Shown piece by piece: positions 33,382-41,919 of a stretch of DNA of 64,000 bases. This DNA is from Variovorax fucosicus (lineage in GTDB: Bacteria; Pseudomonadota; Gammaproteobacteria; Burkholderiales; Burkholderiaceae_C), in assembly GCF_030316825.1 (NCBI RefSeq), contig NZ_JASZYU010000001.1, positions 1,674,001-1,738,000 on the forward strand, written 5' to 3'. Both the position numbers and the translations under genes were made by a program. The stretch's first letter is position 1; every line of letters starts with the position of its first letter. The notes below the pieces were generated by a model, which made no database searches, was not told where the DNA came from, and saw only the letters and a list, made by a program, of their open reading frames with translations.

Positions 33382-34247
33382 GAAGCCAGCGCTTCGGCCG
33401 CGATGCGCGCGGCGGCGGCCAGCACGTCGTTGCGCATCGGCGCATCCCGAACTTCCTGCGTGAAGTAGATCGCCAGCACGAGCGGCGCACCGGTCGGCGG
33501 CCAGGCCACACCCAGATCGTTCACGCTGCCGTAGTCGCCCGACCCGGTCTTGTCGGCCACCGCCCAGGCGGCCGGCACGCCCGCGCGGATGCGCGCAGCC
33601 CCGGTGGTGTTGCCGCGCATCCATGCCTCCAACTGCGCACGCTGGGCGGGCGGCAGTGCGTCGCCGAGCAGCAGCCGCTGCAGGTTGCGCGCCATCGCGG
33701 CGGGCGTGCAGGTGTCGCGCGGGTCGCCCGGGATCGCGGTGTTGAGTTCGGTTTCCCAGCGGTCGAGGCGGAAGGTGGTGTCGCCGATGGCCCGGGCGAA
33801 CGCGGTCACCCCGGCCGGCCCGCCAACCAGCGTCATCAGCAGGTTGCCGGCTGTGTTGTCGCTGTATTGCAGCGCGGCCGCGCACAGTTCGGCAACGGTC
33901 ATGCCGTCGGCCACATGCTTGGCGGTAATCGGCGAATAGTTCACCAGGCTCGCCGCCTCGTAGCGCACCCGCCGCTGCAGCAGGCCGGCATCGTTGGCGC
34001 TCCGGGCCAGCACGGCGGACGCGGCCAGCACCTTGAAGGTGCTGCAGGCCGCAAAGCGCTCGTCGGCGCGGTGCCCGAGCTGTCGGCCACTGGCCGTGTC
34101 GAAGGCCATCACGCCGAGCCGGCCGCCGGCGTCGGCCTCGAGCCTGGCGAGCGGCTGCGACGCCGCGGCAAGGGGCGCGCAGGCGCCGATCAGGGGTGCG
34201 GATACGGTGCCGAGCAAGAGGCTGCGGCGGGAGATCGGAGGCTTCAT
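33378..34247 (-). CDS. class A beta-lactamase
   Basis: 289 residues. Active-site motifs are complete: S-x-x-K in [13 protein letters not shown] (Ser near 69), SDN in [13 protein letters not shown]-x-x-L-N in [13 protein letters not shown], and KTG in [15 protein letters not shown]. The signal ([18 protein letters not shown]) is twin-Arg-like and ends in a possible lipobox, so it may be lipid-anchored. Cys precedes the active Ser, but no partner Cys is found at the position after KTGS, so the disulfide of class A carbapenemases is absent. It is divergent from the AmpR-like gene, the classic inducible arrangement. Confidence 0.93.
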   Translation of the reverse strand: MKPPISRRSLLLGTVSAPLIGACAPLAAASQPLARLEADAGGRLGVMAFDTASGRQLGHRADERFAACSTFKVLAASAVLARSANDAGLLQRRVRYEAASLVNYSPITAKHVADGMTVAELCAAALQYSDNTAGNLLMTLVGGPAGVTAFARAIGDTTFRLDRWETELNTAIPGDPRDTCTPAAMARNLQRLLLGDALPPAQRAQLEAWMRGNTTGAARIRAGVPAAWAVADKTGSGDYGSVNDLGVAWPPTGAPLVLAIYFTQEVRDAPMRNDVLAAAARIAAEALAS

Positions 34248-34322
34248 GGATACACGCGGTGGATGAAATGGAGGCGCAACGATAGGCAGGCAACGCCGCT
34301 CCGGCAAATGGCAATAATCGCA

Positions 34323-34351
34323 GCGAGCCCCAAGCAAAACTTGGGGCTCGC
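34323..34351. promoter_or_regulatory. perfect 12-bp hairpin just before ampR-like start
   Basis: GCGAGCCCCAAG, loop CAAAA, CTTGGGGCTCGC, ending 9 bases before the ATG at 34361, in the 113-base gap between the beta-lactamase and its regulator. It would place a strong stem at the regulator ribosome site, which argues for a translational brake, or it may be an operator. No U-run follows. Confidence 0.5.
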
Positions 34352-34360
34352 GCCAACGCC

Positions 34361-35239
34361 ATGCACCTCCCCCTCAATGCCCTGCGCGCGTTCGAAGTGT
34401 CCGCGCGCCATCTCAGCTTCACTCGTGCAGCCGCAGAGCTCAACGTCACCCAGACGGCCGTGAGCCAGCATGTGCGCAATCTCGAAGACCGGATGGGTGT
34501 CCCGCTTTTCCGAAGGCTTCCGCGGGGGCTCGCGTTGACCGACGAAGGCGCCGCGCTGTTGCCGGCACTGGCCGAGTCGTTCGACCGGATCGAGTCGCTG
34601 CTCGGGCAGTTCGGTGCCGGCCGGTCGCGCGAAGTGCTCACGCTGGGCGCGGTCGGCACCTTTGCGGTGGGCTGGCTGATGCCGCGGCTGCGCGAGTTCC
34701 AGCAGACGCATCCGTTCGTCGACCTGCGCCTGCTGACCAACAACAACCGCGTGGATCTGGCCGGCGAGGGCCTGGACTTTGCGGTGCGCTTCGGCGACGG
34801 CGCCTGGCATGGCACCGACGCGGAACTGCTGTTCGCAGCGCCGCTGTGCCCGCTGTGCGCGCCCGACATCGCGGCGCGGCTGCGGCGGCCGGAAGACCTG
34901 GCGGGCCAGGTGCTGCTGCGCTCCTACCGCAGCGACGAGTGGAGCGCCTGGTTCGCCGCCGCCGGGACGGCCTGCCCGATCCTGCGCGGCGCGGTGTTCG
35001 ATTCGTCGCTGACGATGGCGGAGGCAGCGGCCCAGGGCGCCGGCGTGGCGCTGTTGCCGGCCCGCATGTTCGAGCGGGACGTGCGGCATGGGCGGCTGGC
35101 GCGCCCGTTCGCGGTTGAAATAGACCGGGGCGGCTACTGGCTCACACGCCTCAAGTCCAAGCCGGTGACGCCCGCCATGGCGGCGTTCGCCGGCTGGCTG
35201 CGGCTCAGTGCCGGTGTCCCAGCATCTCGCCGGCCTTGA
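34361..35239 (+). CDS. ampR: AmpR-like LysR-type regulator
   Basis: 292 residues. The N-terminal winged helix ([40 protein letters not shown]) is close to AmpR and GcvA. The effector domain has [50 protein letters not shown] and [20 protein letters not shown], again AmpR-like. It stands divergent to a class A beta-lactamase and likely switches that gene in response to cell-wall fragments brought in by AmpG (24904-26262). The 3' end overlaps the opposing zinc-finger gene by 35 bases. Confidence 0.85.
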   Translation: MHLPLNALRAFEVSARHLSFTRAAAELNVTQTAVSQHVRNLEDRMGVPLFRRLPRGLALTDEGAALLPALAESFDRIESLLGQFGAGRSREVLTLGAVGTFAVGWLMPRLREFQQTHPFVDLRLLTNNNRVDLAGEGLDFAVRFGDGAWHGTDAELLFAAPLCPLCAPDIAARLRRPEDLAGQVLLRSYRSDEWSAWFAAAGTACPILRGAVFDSSLTMAEAAAQGAGVALLPARMFERDVRHGRLARPFAVEIDRGGYWLTRLKSKPVTPAMAAFAGWLRLSAGVPASRRP

Positions 35240-35414
35240 GCCGGTAGACCGTGCCGCAATAGGGGCACTTGGCCTCGCCGGTGCGGCCCACGTCGAGGTA
35301 CACCTTGGGGTGGTTGTTCCAAAGCGGCATGTCGGCCTTGGGGTTCGGGCAGAACACGCCGCCCTGGTGATTCAGTTCCTTGCCGAGGAGTTCGACGACA
35401 GCGGTGGTGGACAT
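35205..35414 (-). CDS. zinc-finger protein, zf-CHCC family
   Basis: 69 residues with ligands C22, H35, C50 and C53 (FCPNPK, NNHPKVYLDV, KCPYCGTVY), the C-H-C-C pattern of the NDUFS6-related zf-CHCC family, followed by [13 protein letters not shown]. Its role in bacteria is not established. The start lies 2 bases after the ilvE stop, a pairing seen in other Burkholderiales. Its last 35 bases overlap the opposing ampR-like gene. Confidence 0.88.
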   Translation of the reverse strand: MSTTAVVELLGKELNHQGGVFCPNPKADMPLWNNHPKVYLDVGRTGEAKCPYCGTVYRLKAGEMLGHRH

Positions 35415-35416
35415 GT

Positions 35417-36364
35417 TCAGACTTTCGCGAGCCAGTGGGCGTATTTGGGATTCCTGCCGTTCACGATATCGAAGAACGCGGTCTGGATCTTCTCGGTGAT
35501 CGGGCCGCGCGAACCGGCGCCGAGCTCGATGCGGTCGAGTTCGCGGATCGGCGTGACTTCGGCGGCAGTGCCGGTGAAAAAGGCCTCGTCGGCGATGTAG
35601 ACCTCGTCGCGCGTGATGCGCTTTTGCACCAGTTCCAGGCCCAGATCCTTGCAGATGTGCAGCACGGTGTTGCGCGTGATGCCGTTCAGCGCGCCGGCCG
35701 ACAGGTCAGGCGTGTAGACCACGCCGCCCTTGATCACGAAGATATTCTCGCCCGCGCCTTCGGAGACGAAACCGCTCGCATCGAGCAGCAGCGCCTCGTC
35801 GTAGCCGTCGTCCAGCGCTTCCATGTTGGCCAGAATGGAATTGGTGTAGTTGCTGACCGCCTTGGCCTGCGTCATCGTGATGTTGACGTGATGCCGCGTG
35901 TAGCTCGAGGTCTTGACGCGGATGCCGCGCTTCATGCCCTCTTCGCCGAGGTAGGCGCCCCAGGCCCAGGCCGCGACCATCAGGTGGATGGTGTTGCCCT
36001 TGGGGCTGACGCCCAGCTTCTGCGAGCCGATCCAGGTGAGCGGGCGCAGGTAGCAGCTCTCGAGCTTGTTCTCGCGCACGACCTGCTTCTGGGCCTCGTT
36101 GACCTCTTCCTTGCTGAAGGGAATCTTCATGCGCAGGATCTTGGCGCTGTTGAACAGGCGCTCGGTGTGCTCCTCGAGCCGGAAGATCGCCGTGCCGTCG
36201 GCCGTGTTGTAGGCGCGCACGCCCTCGAAGGCGCCGCAGCCGTAGTGCAGCGTGTGGGTCAGCACGTGGATCTTGGCATCGCGCCAGTCGACCAGCTGGC
36301 CGTCCATCCAGATCTTGCCGTCACGGTCGGCCATTGAAGGCGCGGGAGGGACGAGGGCGCTCAT
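35417..36364 (-). CDS. ilvE: branched-chain amino acid aminotransferase
   Basis: 315 residues, fold-type IV PLP enzyme. Family marks: MADRDGKIWMDGQLVDW, HVLTHTLHYGCGAFEGVRAY, MTQAKAVSNYTNSILANMEAL (the PLP Lys is in QAKA) and DASGFVSEGAGENIFVIKGG, then FFTGTAAEVTPIRELD. It carries out the last step of Leu, Ile and Val synthesis and the first of their breakdown. The start MSALVPP at 36364 is chosen; the longer frame upstream is not family-like. The zf-CHCC gene follows directly. Confidence 0.94.
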   Translation of the reverse strand: MSALVPPAPSMADRDGKIWMDGQLVDWRDAKIHVLTHTLHYGCGAFEGVRAYNTADGTAIFRLEEHTERLFNSAKILRMKIPFSKEEVNEAQKQVVRENKLESCYLRPLTWIGSQKLGVSPKGNTIHLMVAAWAWGAYLGEEGMKRGIRVKTSSYTRHHVNITMTQAKAVSNYTNSILANMEALDDGYDEALLLDASGFVSEGAGENIFVIKGGVVYTPDLSAGALNGITRNTVLHICKDLGLELVQKRITRDEVYIADEAFFTGTAAEVTPIRELDRIELGAGSRGPITEKIQTAFFDIVNGRNPKYAHWLAKV

Positions 36365-36475
36365 TTTTGTGTCCTTTGAGGGAAAGGGGTTCGCGGAGCC
36401 GGCGATTTTACGGCCCGGCCACAATGGCGGTTTCGCCCAACGTTTCGGCCCACCGCTTCAGGAAAGAGTGTCCCT

Positions 36476-37447
36476 TTGTCCTTCTTCAAGAACGTCATCG
36501 TCTACCGCATCGAATCTTCATGGTCTGCCACGCTCGAGCAGGCCGAACAGGCCCTGGATGGCCAGCGCTTCGTACCCTGCGGCCCTTCGCAGGAAAAATC
36601 GGCCGGCTGGATCGAGCCGCGCGGCGCCGCGCATGGCCCGCTGGTCGAATCCATCGACGGCCAGTGGCTGCTCGAATTCATGATCGAGGCCAAGGCCGTG
36701 CCGGCCTCGGTGGTGCGTCGCAAGGTCGACGAGCGCTGCGCACAGATCGAGGCCGCCACCGGCCGCAAGCCCGGCAAGAAAGAAAAGAAAGAGCTCAAGG
36801 AAGACATCGCGCACGAGTTGCTGCCGATGGCCTTCACCCGCCAGGCCAAGGTCGCGGTATGGATCGACCCAGTCGAGCGCCGGCTGGTGGTGAACAGCTC
36901 GAACGCGACACGCGCCGACGAAGTGGTCACGGCGCTGGTCAAGGCGCTCGACGGCTTTGCGGTCGCGCAACTGTCGACCCAGATCGAGCCGGCCGCCGCG
37001 ATGTCGAACTGGCTCTCGACGCAGGAGCCGCCGGCCGGCTTCAGCATCGACCGCGAATGCGAGCTCAAGGCCAGCGACGAATCGAAATCGGTGGTGCGCT
37101 ATGCCAAGCACGCGCTCGACATCGAGGAAGTGCGCCAGCACATCGCCGCCGGCAAGCGCCCGACCCGGCTCGCGATGACCTGGGACGACCGCGTGTCGTT
37201 CGAGCTCACCGAAGGCATGCAGCTGCGCAAGATCGTGTTCCTTGAAGGCACCGACAGCGCCACCTCGTCACGGGATGCGAAGGACGACAACTTCGACGCC
37301 GATGCCGCCATCGCGACCGGGGAGCTGGGGCAACTGGTGCCCGATCTGCTCGAAGCGCTGGGCGGTGAAATGGCGCTCGGCACGGCGGCACCGGTGGCAG
37401 CCGACCCCGTGCCCTCCGCAGAGGAAACCGAAGACGCGCCGTTCTAG
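36476..37447 (+). CDS. rdgC: recombination-associated protein RdgC
   Basis: 323 residues. Begins SFFKNVIVYRIESSW and contains EKSAGWIEPRG, KAVPASVVRRKVDERCAQIEAATGRKPGKKEKKELKEDIAHELLPMAFTRQ and LAMTWDDRVSFELTEGMQLRKIVFLEG, all RdgC hallmarks. RdgC forms a ring on DNA and modulates RecA-dependent recombination. The start is TTG at 36476, supported by GGAAAGAG upstream; no ATG gives the full N terminus. Its stop overlaps the convergent gene at 37444 by 4 bases. Confidence 0.92.
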   Translation: MSFFKNVIVYRIESSWSATLEQAEQALDGQRFVPCGPSQEKSAGWIEPRGAAHGPLVESIDGQWLLEFMIEAKAVPASVVRRKVDERCAQIEAATGRKPGKKEKKELKEDIAHELLPMAFTRQAKVAVWIDPVERRLVVNSSNATRADEVVTALVKALDGFAVAQLSTQIEPAAAMSNWLSTQEPPAGFSIDRECELKASDESKSVVRYAKHALDIEEVRQHIAAGKRPTRLAMTWDDRVSFELTEGMQLRKIVFLEGTDSATSSRDAKDDNFDADAAIATGELGQLVPDLLEALGGEMALGTAAPVAADPVPSAEETEDAPF

Positions 37448-37866
37448 GGCAGGGGCGGCTGGTACGCCGAATCTTCCGACTCCGGCCGCGTCAATGACCA
37501 CTGGCGCAGCTTGCCGTCCTGGAATTCGGCATCGACCCACGAGCCGCCGCCATCCGTCCAGCGGTACAGCTCGGGCTGCTGGTCTTTGGGCGAGCGCAGC
37601 TCGCCGATGGCACGCGTGAGCGCCATCACGTGCAACAGGGTCACGCCGGGCTTGAGCTTGGCGTTGAGCATCACCGCGCTGTCGACATAGCCGATCGGCC
37701 GGTTCGCTGCGCGCCGCATCACCTGCATGGTGCGGTTGAAGTGCATCAGCAGGAACATCACGATGGCGCCCGACACCAGCGCCACCCCGGCCCAGCCATA
37801 GCTCTTCCAGGCGAAGCCCAGGAGCACGAGTCCGCCGAGCGGCACCAGGATTTTTCGCAGATTCAT
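37444..37866 (-). CDS. small membrane-anchored protein, unknown
   Basis: 140 residues. Two adjacent N-terminal helices (ILVPLGGLVLLGFAWKSYGWAGVALVSGAIVMFLLMHF), then a soluble part with MQVMRRAANRPIGYVDSAVMLNAKLKPGVTLLHVMALTRAIGEL and ELYRWTDGGGSWVDAEFQDGKLRQWSLTRP. Similar proteins are widespread in Comamonadaceae, without known function. It is alone in its orientation, converging on rdgC. Confidence 0.8.
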   Translation of the reverse strand: MNLRKILVPLGGLVLLGFAWKSYGWAGVALVSGAIVMFLLMHFNRTMQVMRRAANRPIGYVDSAVMLNAKLKPGVTLLHVMALTRAIGELRSPKDQQPELYRWTDGGGSWVDAEFQDGKLRQWSLTRPESEDSAYQPPLP

Positions 37867-38004
37867 GGCGCGGATTGTCGCCGGTAGCCGGCGCGGCTAC
37901 CGGCGGGTCCGCGTTTCGATACCCGGCGCAAAACGGCTTGAGCGCGCCGGGCGCCGTGGGCACATTGGTGCGCACGGGCATGTGCCCGGGCCATCGTCAG
38001 ATGT

Positions 38005-38469
38005 ATGAATCCCCTCTCATCCTCCTCTGCTTCTTCCATCCGCCTGGCCGTGGCTGCAGTCGTCGCCGCCACCGCGCTGAGCGGCTGCTACGTGGTGCCG
38101 ATGCAGCCGATCGGCCAAGTCACACCGCCGGCCCAGGCCATCGCCGTGATGCCGGCCGGGCCAGTCGCCCAAACCTTCACCGCCCGGCTCTACCCGAGCA
38201 ATGCCGAAGCCGCCCCCTACGGAACGGTCGCAGGCGTGGTCACCAACGACATGAACGGCCGCGGCCACTTCAGCGCGGTGATCGGTGGTGAACAGTTCCA
38301 GGGAGAGGCGACACGCGTCGCGGGCTCGCAGCGCGGCGGCATCGCGAACGCGAGCGGCACGCGCGGCGGCATCTTGAGTTGCCGGTACACGATGAACTCG
38401 GCCACACTGGGCACCGGCAGCTGCGTGCTCAACAGCGGCCCCGCGTTCACGATGCACATCGGTGATTAA
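38005..38469 (+). CDS. lipoprotein, unknown
   Basis: 154 residues. Lipoprotein signal with lipobox in AVAAVVAATALSGCYVVPM, then a Gly/Ser-rich beta domain (RLYPSNAEAAPYGTVAGVVTNDMNGRGHFSAVIGGEQFQGEATRV, ISCRYTMNSA-like segment read as ILSCRYTMNSATLGTGSC). It appears to be an outer-membrane or periplasmic lipoprotein; no function can be assigned. The bulged-hairpin repeat lies immediately downstream, between this gene and the opposing radA gene. Confidence 0.8.
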   Translation: MNPLSSSSASSIRLAVAAVVAATALSGCYVVPMQPIGQVTPPAQAIAVMPAGPVAQTFTARLYPSNAEAAPYGTVAGVVTNDMNGRGHFSAVIGGEQFQGEATRVAGSQRGGIANASGTRGGILSCRYTMNSATLGTGSCVLNSGPAFTMHIGD

Positions 38470-38472
38470 GAG

Positions 38473-38565
38473 GCTCGCCCCCGAGGCGGCGCGCACTTCG
38501 TGTCGCTTGCCTTCCCCCGGCCGGGGGCGGCGCCGACCGACCGGCAGAGCCGGATCGGTGGCGCC
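38473..38565. repeat. bulged-hairpin intergenic repeat, copy 2
   Basis: Opens with GCTCGCCCCC, then CGCGCACTTCGTGTCGCTT, a perfect CCCCCGGCCGGGGG palindrome (38514-38527), and a bulged hairpin 38529-38565: GGCGCC-g-ACCGA with TCGGT-GGCGCC, tip CCGGC-AGA-GCCGG. The outer stem sequence differs from the copies at 19707 and 47965, yet the bulge position and tip are the same. It lies between convergent genes (stops 38469 and 38592), where a two-way terminator is expected. Confidence 0.7.
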
Positions 38566-38591
38566 TCACGCATGAAGTGCCGTCCTGGGGC

Positions 38592-39983
38592 TCACTGAAG
38601 CTGCCGCACCACGTCCATGGCTTCCTCGACGCGTTCGACCGCGTGGATGGTGAGGCCTTCGATCTCTTTCGCGCCCTTCTTCGGCGCGTTGGCCTTGGGC
38701 ACCACCGCGATGCTGAAGCCGAGCTTGGCCGCCTCGCGCAGGCGCTCCTGGCCGCGCGGTGCCGGGCGGACTTCGCCGGCCAGTCCCACTTCGCCGAAAG
38801 CGATGAAGCCCTTGGGCAGCGGCTTGCCGCGCAGGCTCGAGGTGATGGCCAGCATCACGGCCAGGTCGGCCGCGGGCTCGCTGATGCGCACGCCACCGAC
38901 CGCATTGACGAACACGTCCTGGTCCATGCAGGCCACGCCGGCATGGCGGTGCAGCACGGCGAGCAGCATCGCGAGGCGGTCGCGGTCCAGGCCCACGCTG
39001 AGGCGCCGCGGGCTCGGGCCGCCGTTGTCGACCAGCGCCTGGATCTCGACCAGCATCGGCCGCGTGCCTTCGAGCGTGACCAGCACCACGCTGCCGGGCA
39101 CCGGCTCCGGATGCTGGCTCAGGAAGATCGCGCTCGGATTGGTCACGCCCTTCAGGCCGCGCTCGGTCATGGCGAACACGCCGATCTCGTTGACCGCGCC
39201 GAAGCGGTTCTTGATGGCGCGCACGAGGCGAAAGCTCGAGTGCGTGTCGCCCTCGAAGTACAGCACCGTGTCGACCATGTGTTCGAGCACGCGCGGACCG
39301 GCCAGTGCGCCCTCTTTGGTGACATGGCCGACCAGCACCACGGCCGTGCCGCTGGTTTTGGCAAAGCGCGTGAGATGCGCGGCGCATTCGCGCACCTGCG
39401 CCACCGAGCCGGGGGCCGACGTGAGCTGATCGGAGTAGACCGTCTGGATCGAGTCGATCACCGCGATCGCCGGCCGGTTCGCGTCGAGCGTGGCGATGAT
39501 CTTCTCGAGCTGGATCTCGGCCATCACCTGCACCTGCGAATGATCGAGCCCGAGCCGCCTGGAGCGCAGCGCCACCTGCGCACCGCTTTCCTCGCCGGTG
39601 ACATACAACGCGTTCTGCCCGGCGCGTTGCAGCGCATCGACGGCCTGCAGCAGCAGGGTCGATTTGCCGATGCCGGGGTCGCCGCCGATCAGGGTGACGC
39701 CGCCGGCCACGATGCCGCCACCGAGCACGCGGTCGAGTTCATCGAGCCCGGTGGGCGTGCGCGCCACGTCGTTGGCCTCGATCTCCGAGAGCGTGGCGAG
39801 TTCGGACGCGCCGGCCAGCGCCGCGTATTGCGTGCCGAAGCGGTTGTTGGCGGTCCCGCCGGTTGGCCCGGCGACCTGTTCGACCAGCGTGTTCCAGGCG
39901 CCGCAGCTCGGGCATTTGCCGAGCCATTTGGGGCTGATGCCGCCGCATTCGCTGCAGACGTAGTTTGTTTTTTCCTTGGCCAT
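38592..39983 (-). CDS. radA: DNA repair protein RadA
   Basis: 463 residues. N-terminal C4 zinc finger (YVCSECGGISPKWLGKCPSCGAW), Walker A in LIGGDPGIGKSTLLLQ, Walker B in IAVIDSIQTVYSD, the RadA-specific KNRFG in VRAIKNRFGAVNEIG, and the Lon-like C-terminal domain (DVFVNAVGGVRISEPAADLAVMLAITSSLRGKPLPKGFIAFGEVGLAGEVRP). RadA is a DnaB-like helicase that processes recombination intermediates. The start at 39983 gives the zinc finger at the usual position. It converges on the lipoprotein gene. Confidence 0.95.
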   Translation of the reverse strand: MAKEKTNYVCSECGGISPKWLGKCPSCGAWNTLVEQVAGPTGGTANNRFGTQYAALAGASELATLSEIEANDVARTPTGLDELDRVLGGGIVAGGVTLIGGDPGIGKSTLLLQAVDALQRAGQNALYVTGEESGAQVALRSRRLGLDHSQVQVMAEIQLEKIIATLDANRPAIAVIDSIQTVYSDQLTSAPGSVAQVRECAAHLTRFAKTSGTAVVLVGHVTKEGALAGPRVLEHMVDTVLYFEGDTHSSFRLVRAIKNRFGAVNEIGVFAMTERGLKGVTNPSAIFLSQHPEPVPGSVVLVTLEGTRPMLVEIQALVDNGGPSPRRLSVGLDRDRLAMLLAVLHRHAGVACMDQDVFVNAVGGVRISEPAADLAVMLAITSSLRGKPLPKGFIAFGEVGLAGEVRPAPRGQERLREAAKLGFSIAVVPKANAPKKGAKEIEGLTIHAVERVEEAMDVVRQLQ

Positions 39984-40075
39984 CGGGCGAGTGTAGGCAG
40001 CGTCGCTGCCGGGCCCGCGCGACGCCTCCGGGAAAACCCCGGCGCCACAGGCTTCGGCAGGTCTTTGCAAAACAC

Positions 40076-40087
40076 TTAACATGTTAA
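40076..40087. promoter_or_regulatory. palindromic operator candidate for HpaR
   Basis: TTAACATGTTAA is a perfect 12-base palindrome 16 bases before the ATG of the MarR-type gene at 40104. Such AT-rich dyads are typical MarR-family operators, so it is a likely autoregulatory site controlling the hpa operon. Confidence 0.6.
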
Positions 40088-40103
40088 ATAATAGCCACCT
40101 TCC

Positions 40104-40538
40104 ATGAGCACCACCCCCTTCGTTCACCGCAACCTGCCGCGCCTTCTGCTGCAGGCGCGCGAGGCCGTCATGGCCCACACCCGGCCCAGCCTGCGCGAGC
40201 ATGCGCTGTCGGATCAGCAGTGGCGCGTGCTGCGCGTGCTCGGCGAGCACGGCGCTGTCGAAACCGGCCGCGTGGCGCGCGAAGCCTTCATCCTCGGCCC
40301 CAGCCTGACCGGCGTGCTCGCGCGCATGGAGCGCGACGGCCTGGTTCGGCGCGCCCGCGATCCGGACGACCAGCGCCGCACGGTGATCGAGGCCACGCCC
40401 CAGGGCAAGAAGCTCGTGAAGCGGCTTTCCACCACCATCGAGGCGCACTACGCATGGCTCGAGGCGTCCATGGGCAAGGCCAAGCTCGGCGAGCTGTATG
40501 TGCTGCTCGATCAACTCATCGCACTGGAGCAACCATGA
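40104..40538 (+). CDS. hpaR: MarR-type regulator of homoprotocatechuate degradation
   Basis: 144 residues, winged helix of the MarR family: FVHRNLPRLLLQAREAVM, LSDQQWRVLRVLGEHGAVETGRVAREAFILGPSLTGVLARMERDGLVRRARDPDDQRRTVIEATPQGKKL. The RNLPxLLLxAREAVMxHxRP start is that of HpaR, which represses the hpa operon until a pathway aromatic binds. Here it is the first gene of the operon and overlaps hpaG1 by ATGA. The palindrome at 40076 is its probable operator. Confidence 0.88.
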   Translation: MSTTPFVHRNLPRLLLQAREAVMAHTRPSLREHALSDQQWRVLRVLGEHGAVETGRVAREAFILGPSLTGVLARMERDGLVRRARDPDDQRRTVIEATPQGKKLVKRLSTTIEAHYAWLEASMGKAKLGELYVLLDQLIALEQP

Positions 40539-41149
40539 GCTTCGTTCCGCAGGGCACGGTGTACGGCGTGCTGCTCAACTTCAAGGCGGAAGCCGAAGCG
40601 CTGGCGCCGCAGATGAGCCTGCCGCCCTACAAGGCGCCGCCGCAAGCACCCGTGCTGTACGTGAAGACGGCCAACACCTGGAGCCCGCACGGCAGCACAG
40701 TCACGCTGCCGCGCGATGCAGCGCAGGTCGAAGTCGGCGCCACGATTGCGATGGTGATCGGTGCCCAGGGCAGCGTCGCCGGCCATGTGCTGATGAACGA
40801 CTTCTCGCTGCCGCACGCGAGCTTCTTCCGGCCGCCGGTCAAATACAAATGCGTCGACGGTTTCCTGGGCATCGGCCCGGCGCTGCGTGTCGGCGGCGAT
40901 CCGTCCGGGTTCTCGCTCGAAGTGCGGATCAACGGCGAGACGCGCCACACGGCCGACTTCTCGCAACTGGTTCGCAGCGCGCCGCAATTGCTGGCCGACG
41001 TGAATGCCTTCATGACGCTGGCACCCGGCGATGTGCTGATGCTGGGCTGCAATGCGGGCCGCCCGATGGCGCAGGCCGGTGACCGCATCGAGATCGTGGC
41101 GCCAGGCTTCGAGACATTGCGCAACACGCTGGTGCAGGAGGCCGCATGA
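40535..41149 (+). CDS. hpaG1: HpaG1, FAH-family decarboxylase/isomerase subunit
   Basis: 204 residues, N-terminal-type half of the bifunctional HpaG: VYGVLLNFKAEAEALAPQMSLPPYKAPPQAPVLYVKTANTWSPHGS, VIGAQGSVAGHVLMNDFSLPHASFFRPPVKYKCVDGFLGIGP and TLAPGDVLMLGCNAGRPMAQAGDRIEI. HpaG decarboxylates 5-oxopent-3-ene-1,2,5-tricarboxylate and isomerises the product. E. coli fuses the two halves; here they are separate genes. It overlaps both hpaR and the second half by ATGA. The start of the larger frame upstream is not family-like. Confidence 0.87.
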   Translation: MSFVPQGTVYGVLLNFKAEAEALAPQMSLPPYKAPPQAPVLYVKTANTWSPHGSTVTLPRDAAQVEVGATIAMVIGAQGSVAGHVLMNDFSLPHASFFRPPVKYKCVDGFLGIGPALRVGGDPSGFSLEVRINGETRHTADFSQLVRSAPQLLADVNAFMTLAPGDVLMLGCNAGRPMAQAGDRIEIVAPGFETLRNTLVQEAA

Positions 41150-41919
41150 AGCACGCACGCGTCATCTACGAAGGCCGCGAACATACCGGCACCGCCCACG
41201 AATTCGGCGGCCATCCCGACGCGGCCGTGCGCCTCGACGACGGCCGCGTCGTGTTCCAGGACTTGCTCACCTGGCTGCCGCCGCTCGCGCCGACGCCGCG
41301 TCCGCGCACCATCCTCGCGCTCGGCCTCAACTACGCCGACCACGCGAAGGAACTCGAATTCAAGGCGCCCGAGGAACCGTTGGTGTTCGTGAAGGGCGAA
41401 GGCACGCTGACCGGCCACCGCCAGTTCACGCAGCGCCCGGCCGGCGTGCAGTTCATGCATTACGAGTGCGAGCTGGTCATCGTGGTCGGCAAGACCGCGA
41501 AGAAGGTGCGGCGCGACGACGCGTACGACTTCATCGGCGGCTACACGGTCGCCAACGATTACGCGATCCGCGACTACCTCGAGAACTGGTACCGCCCCAA
41601 CCTGCGCGTGAAGAACCGCGACACCTGCACGCCGATCGGGCCGTGGTTCGTCGATGCGGCCGACGTGCCCGATCCGATGGCGCTTGCCCTTTCGACCACC
41701 GTGAACGGCAAGGTCACGCAATCGGGCAACACGCGCGACATGATTTTTGACGCGCCGTTCCTGATCGAGTATTTCAGCCGCTTCATGACGCTCTCGCCGG
41801 GCGACCTGATCCTCACCGGCACACCCGACGGCGTGGTCGATTGCCAGCCGGGCGACGTGATCGTCACCGAGATCGAAGGTATCGGCGCGCTCGTGAACAC
41901 CATTCAAGGAACCCCATGA
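41146..41919 (+). CDS. hpaG2: HpaG2, FAH-family decarboxylase/isomerase subunit
   Basis: 257 residues with the full FAH fold: TILALGLNYADHAKELEFKAPEEPLVFVKGEGTLTGHRQ, the metal-binding Glu pair in QFMHYECELVIVVGKTAKKV, YTVANDYAIRDYL and TLSPGDLILTGTPDGVVDCQPGDVIVTEIEGIG. It carries the catalytic part of 5-oxopent-3-ene-1,2,5-tricarboxylate decarboxylase. The start overlaps HpaG1 and the stop overlaps hpaE (both ATGA). Confidence 0.9.
   Translation: MKHARVIYEGREHTGTAHEFGGHPDAAVRLDDGRVVFQDLLTWLPPLAPTPRPRTILALGLNYADHAKELEFKAPEEPLVFVKGEGTLTGHRQFTQRPAGVQFMHYECELVIVVGKTAKKVRRDDAYDFIGGYTVANDYAIRDYLENWYRPNLRVKNRDTCTPIGPWFVDAADVPDPMALALSTTVNGKVTQSGNTRDMIFDAPFLIEYFSRFMTLSPGDLILTGTPDGVVDCQPGDVIVTEIEGIGALVNTIQGTP

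Noticed and set aside
33378..34247. Class A carbapenemase based on Cys before the active Ser
   Set aside because: The partner Cys after the KTG motif is absent, so the diagnostic disulfide cannot form.
34323..34351. Intrinsic terminator
   Set aside because: No U-run follows and the stem lies directly before a start codon, not after a gene.
31879..34869. Antisense open frame of 996 codons across the O-antigen ligase and ampR-like genes
   Set aside because: High-GC shadow with no domain; the real genes on this segment have intact motifs in other frames.
38592..40532. Longer radA start reading into hpaR
   Set aside because: The extra N-terminal part overlaps hpaR and its operator and precedes the zinc finger that normally begins RadA.
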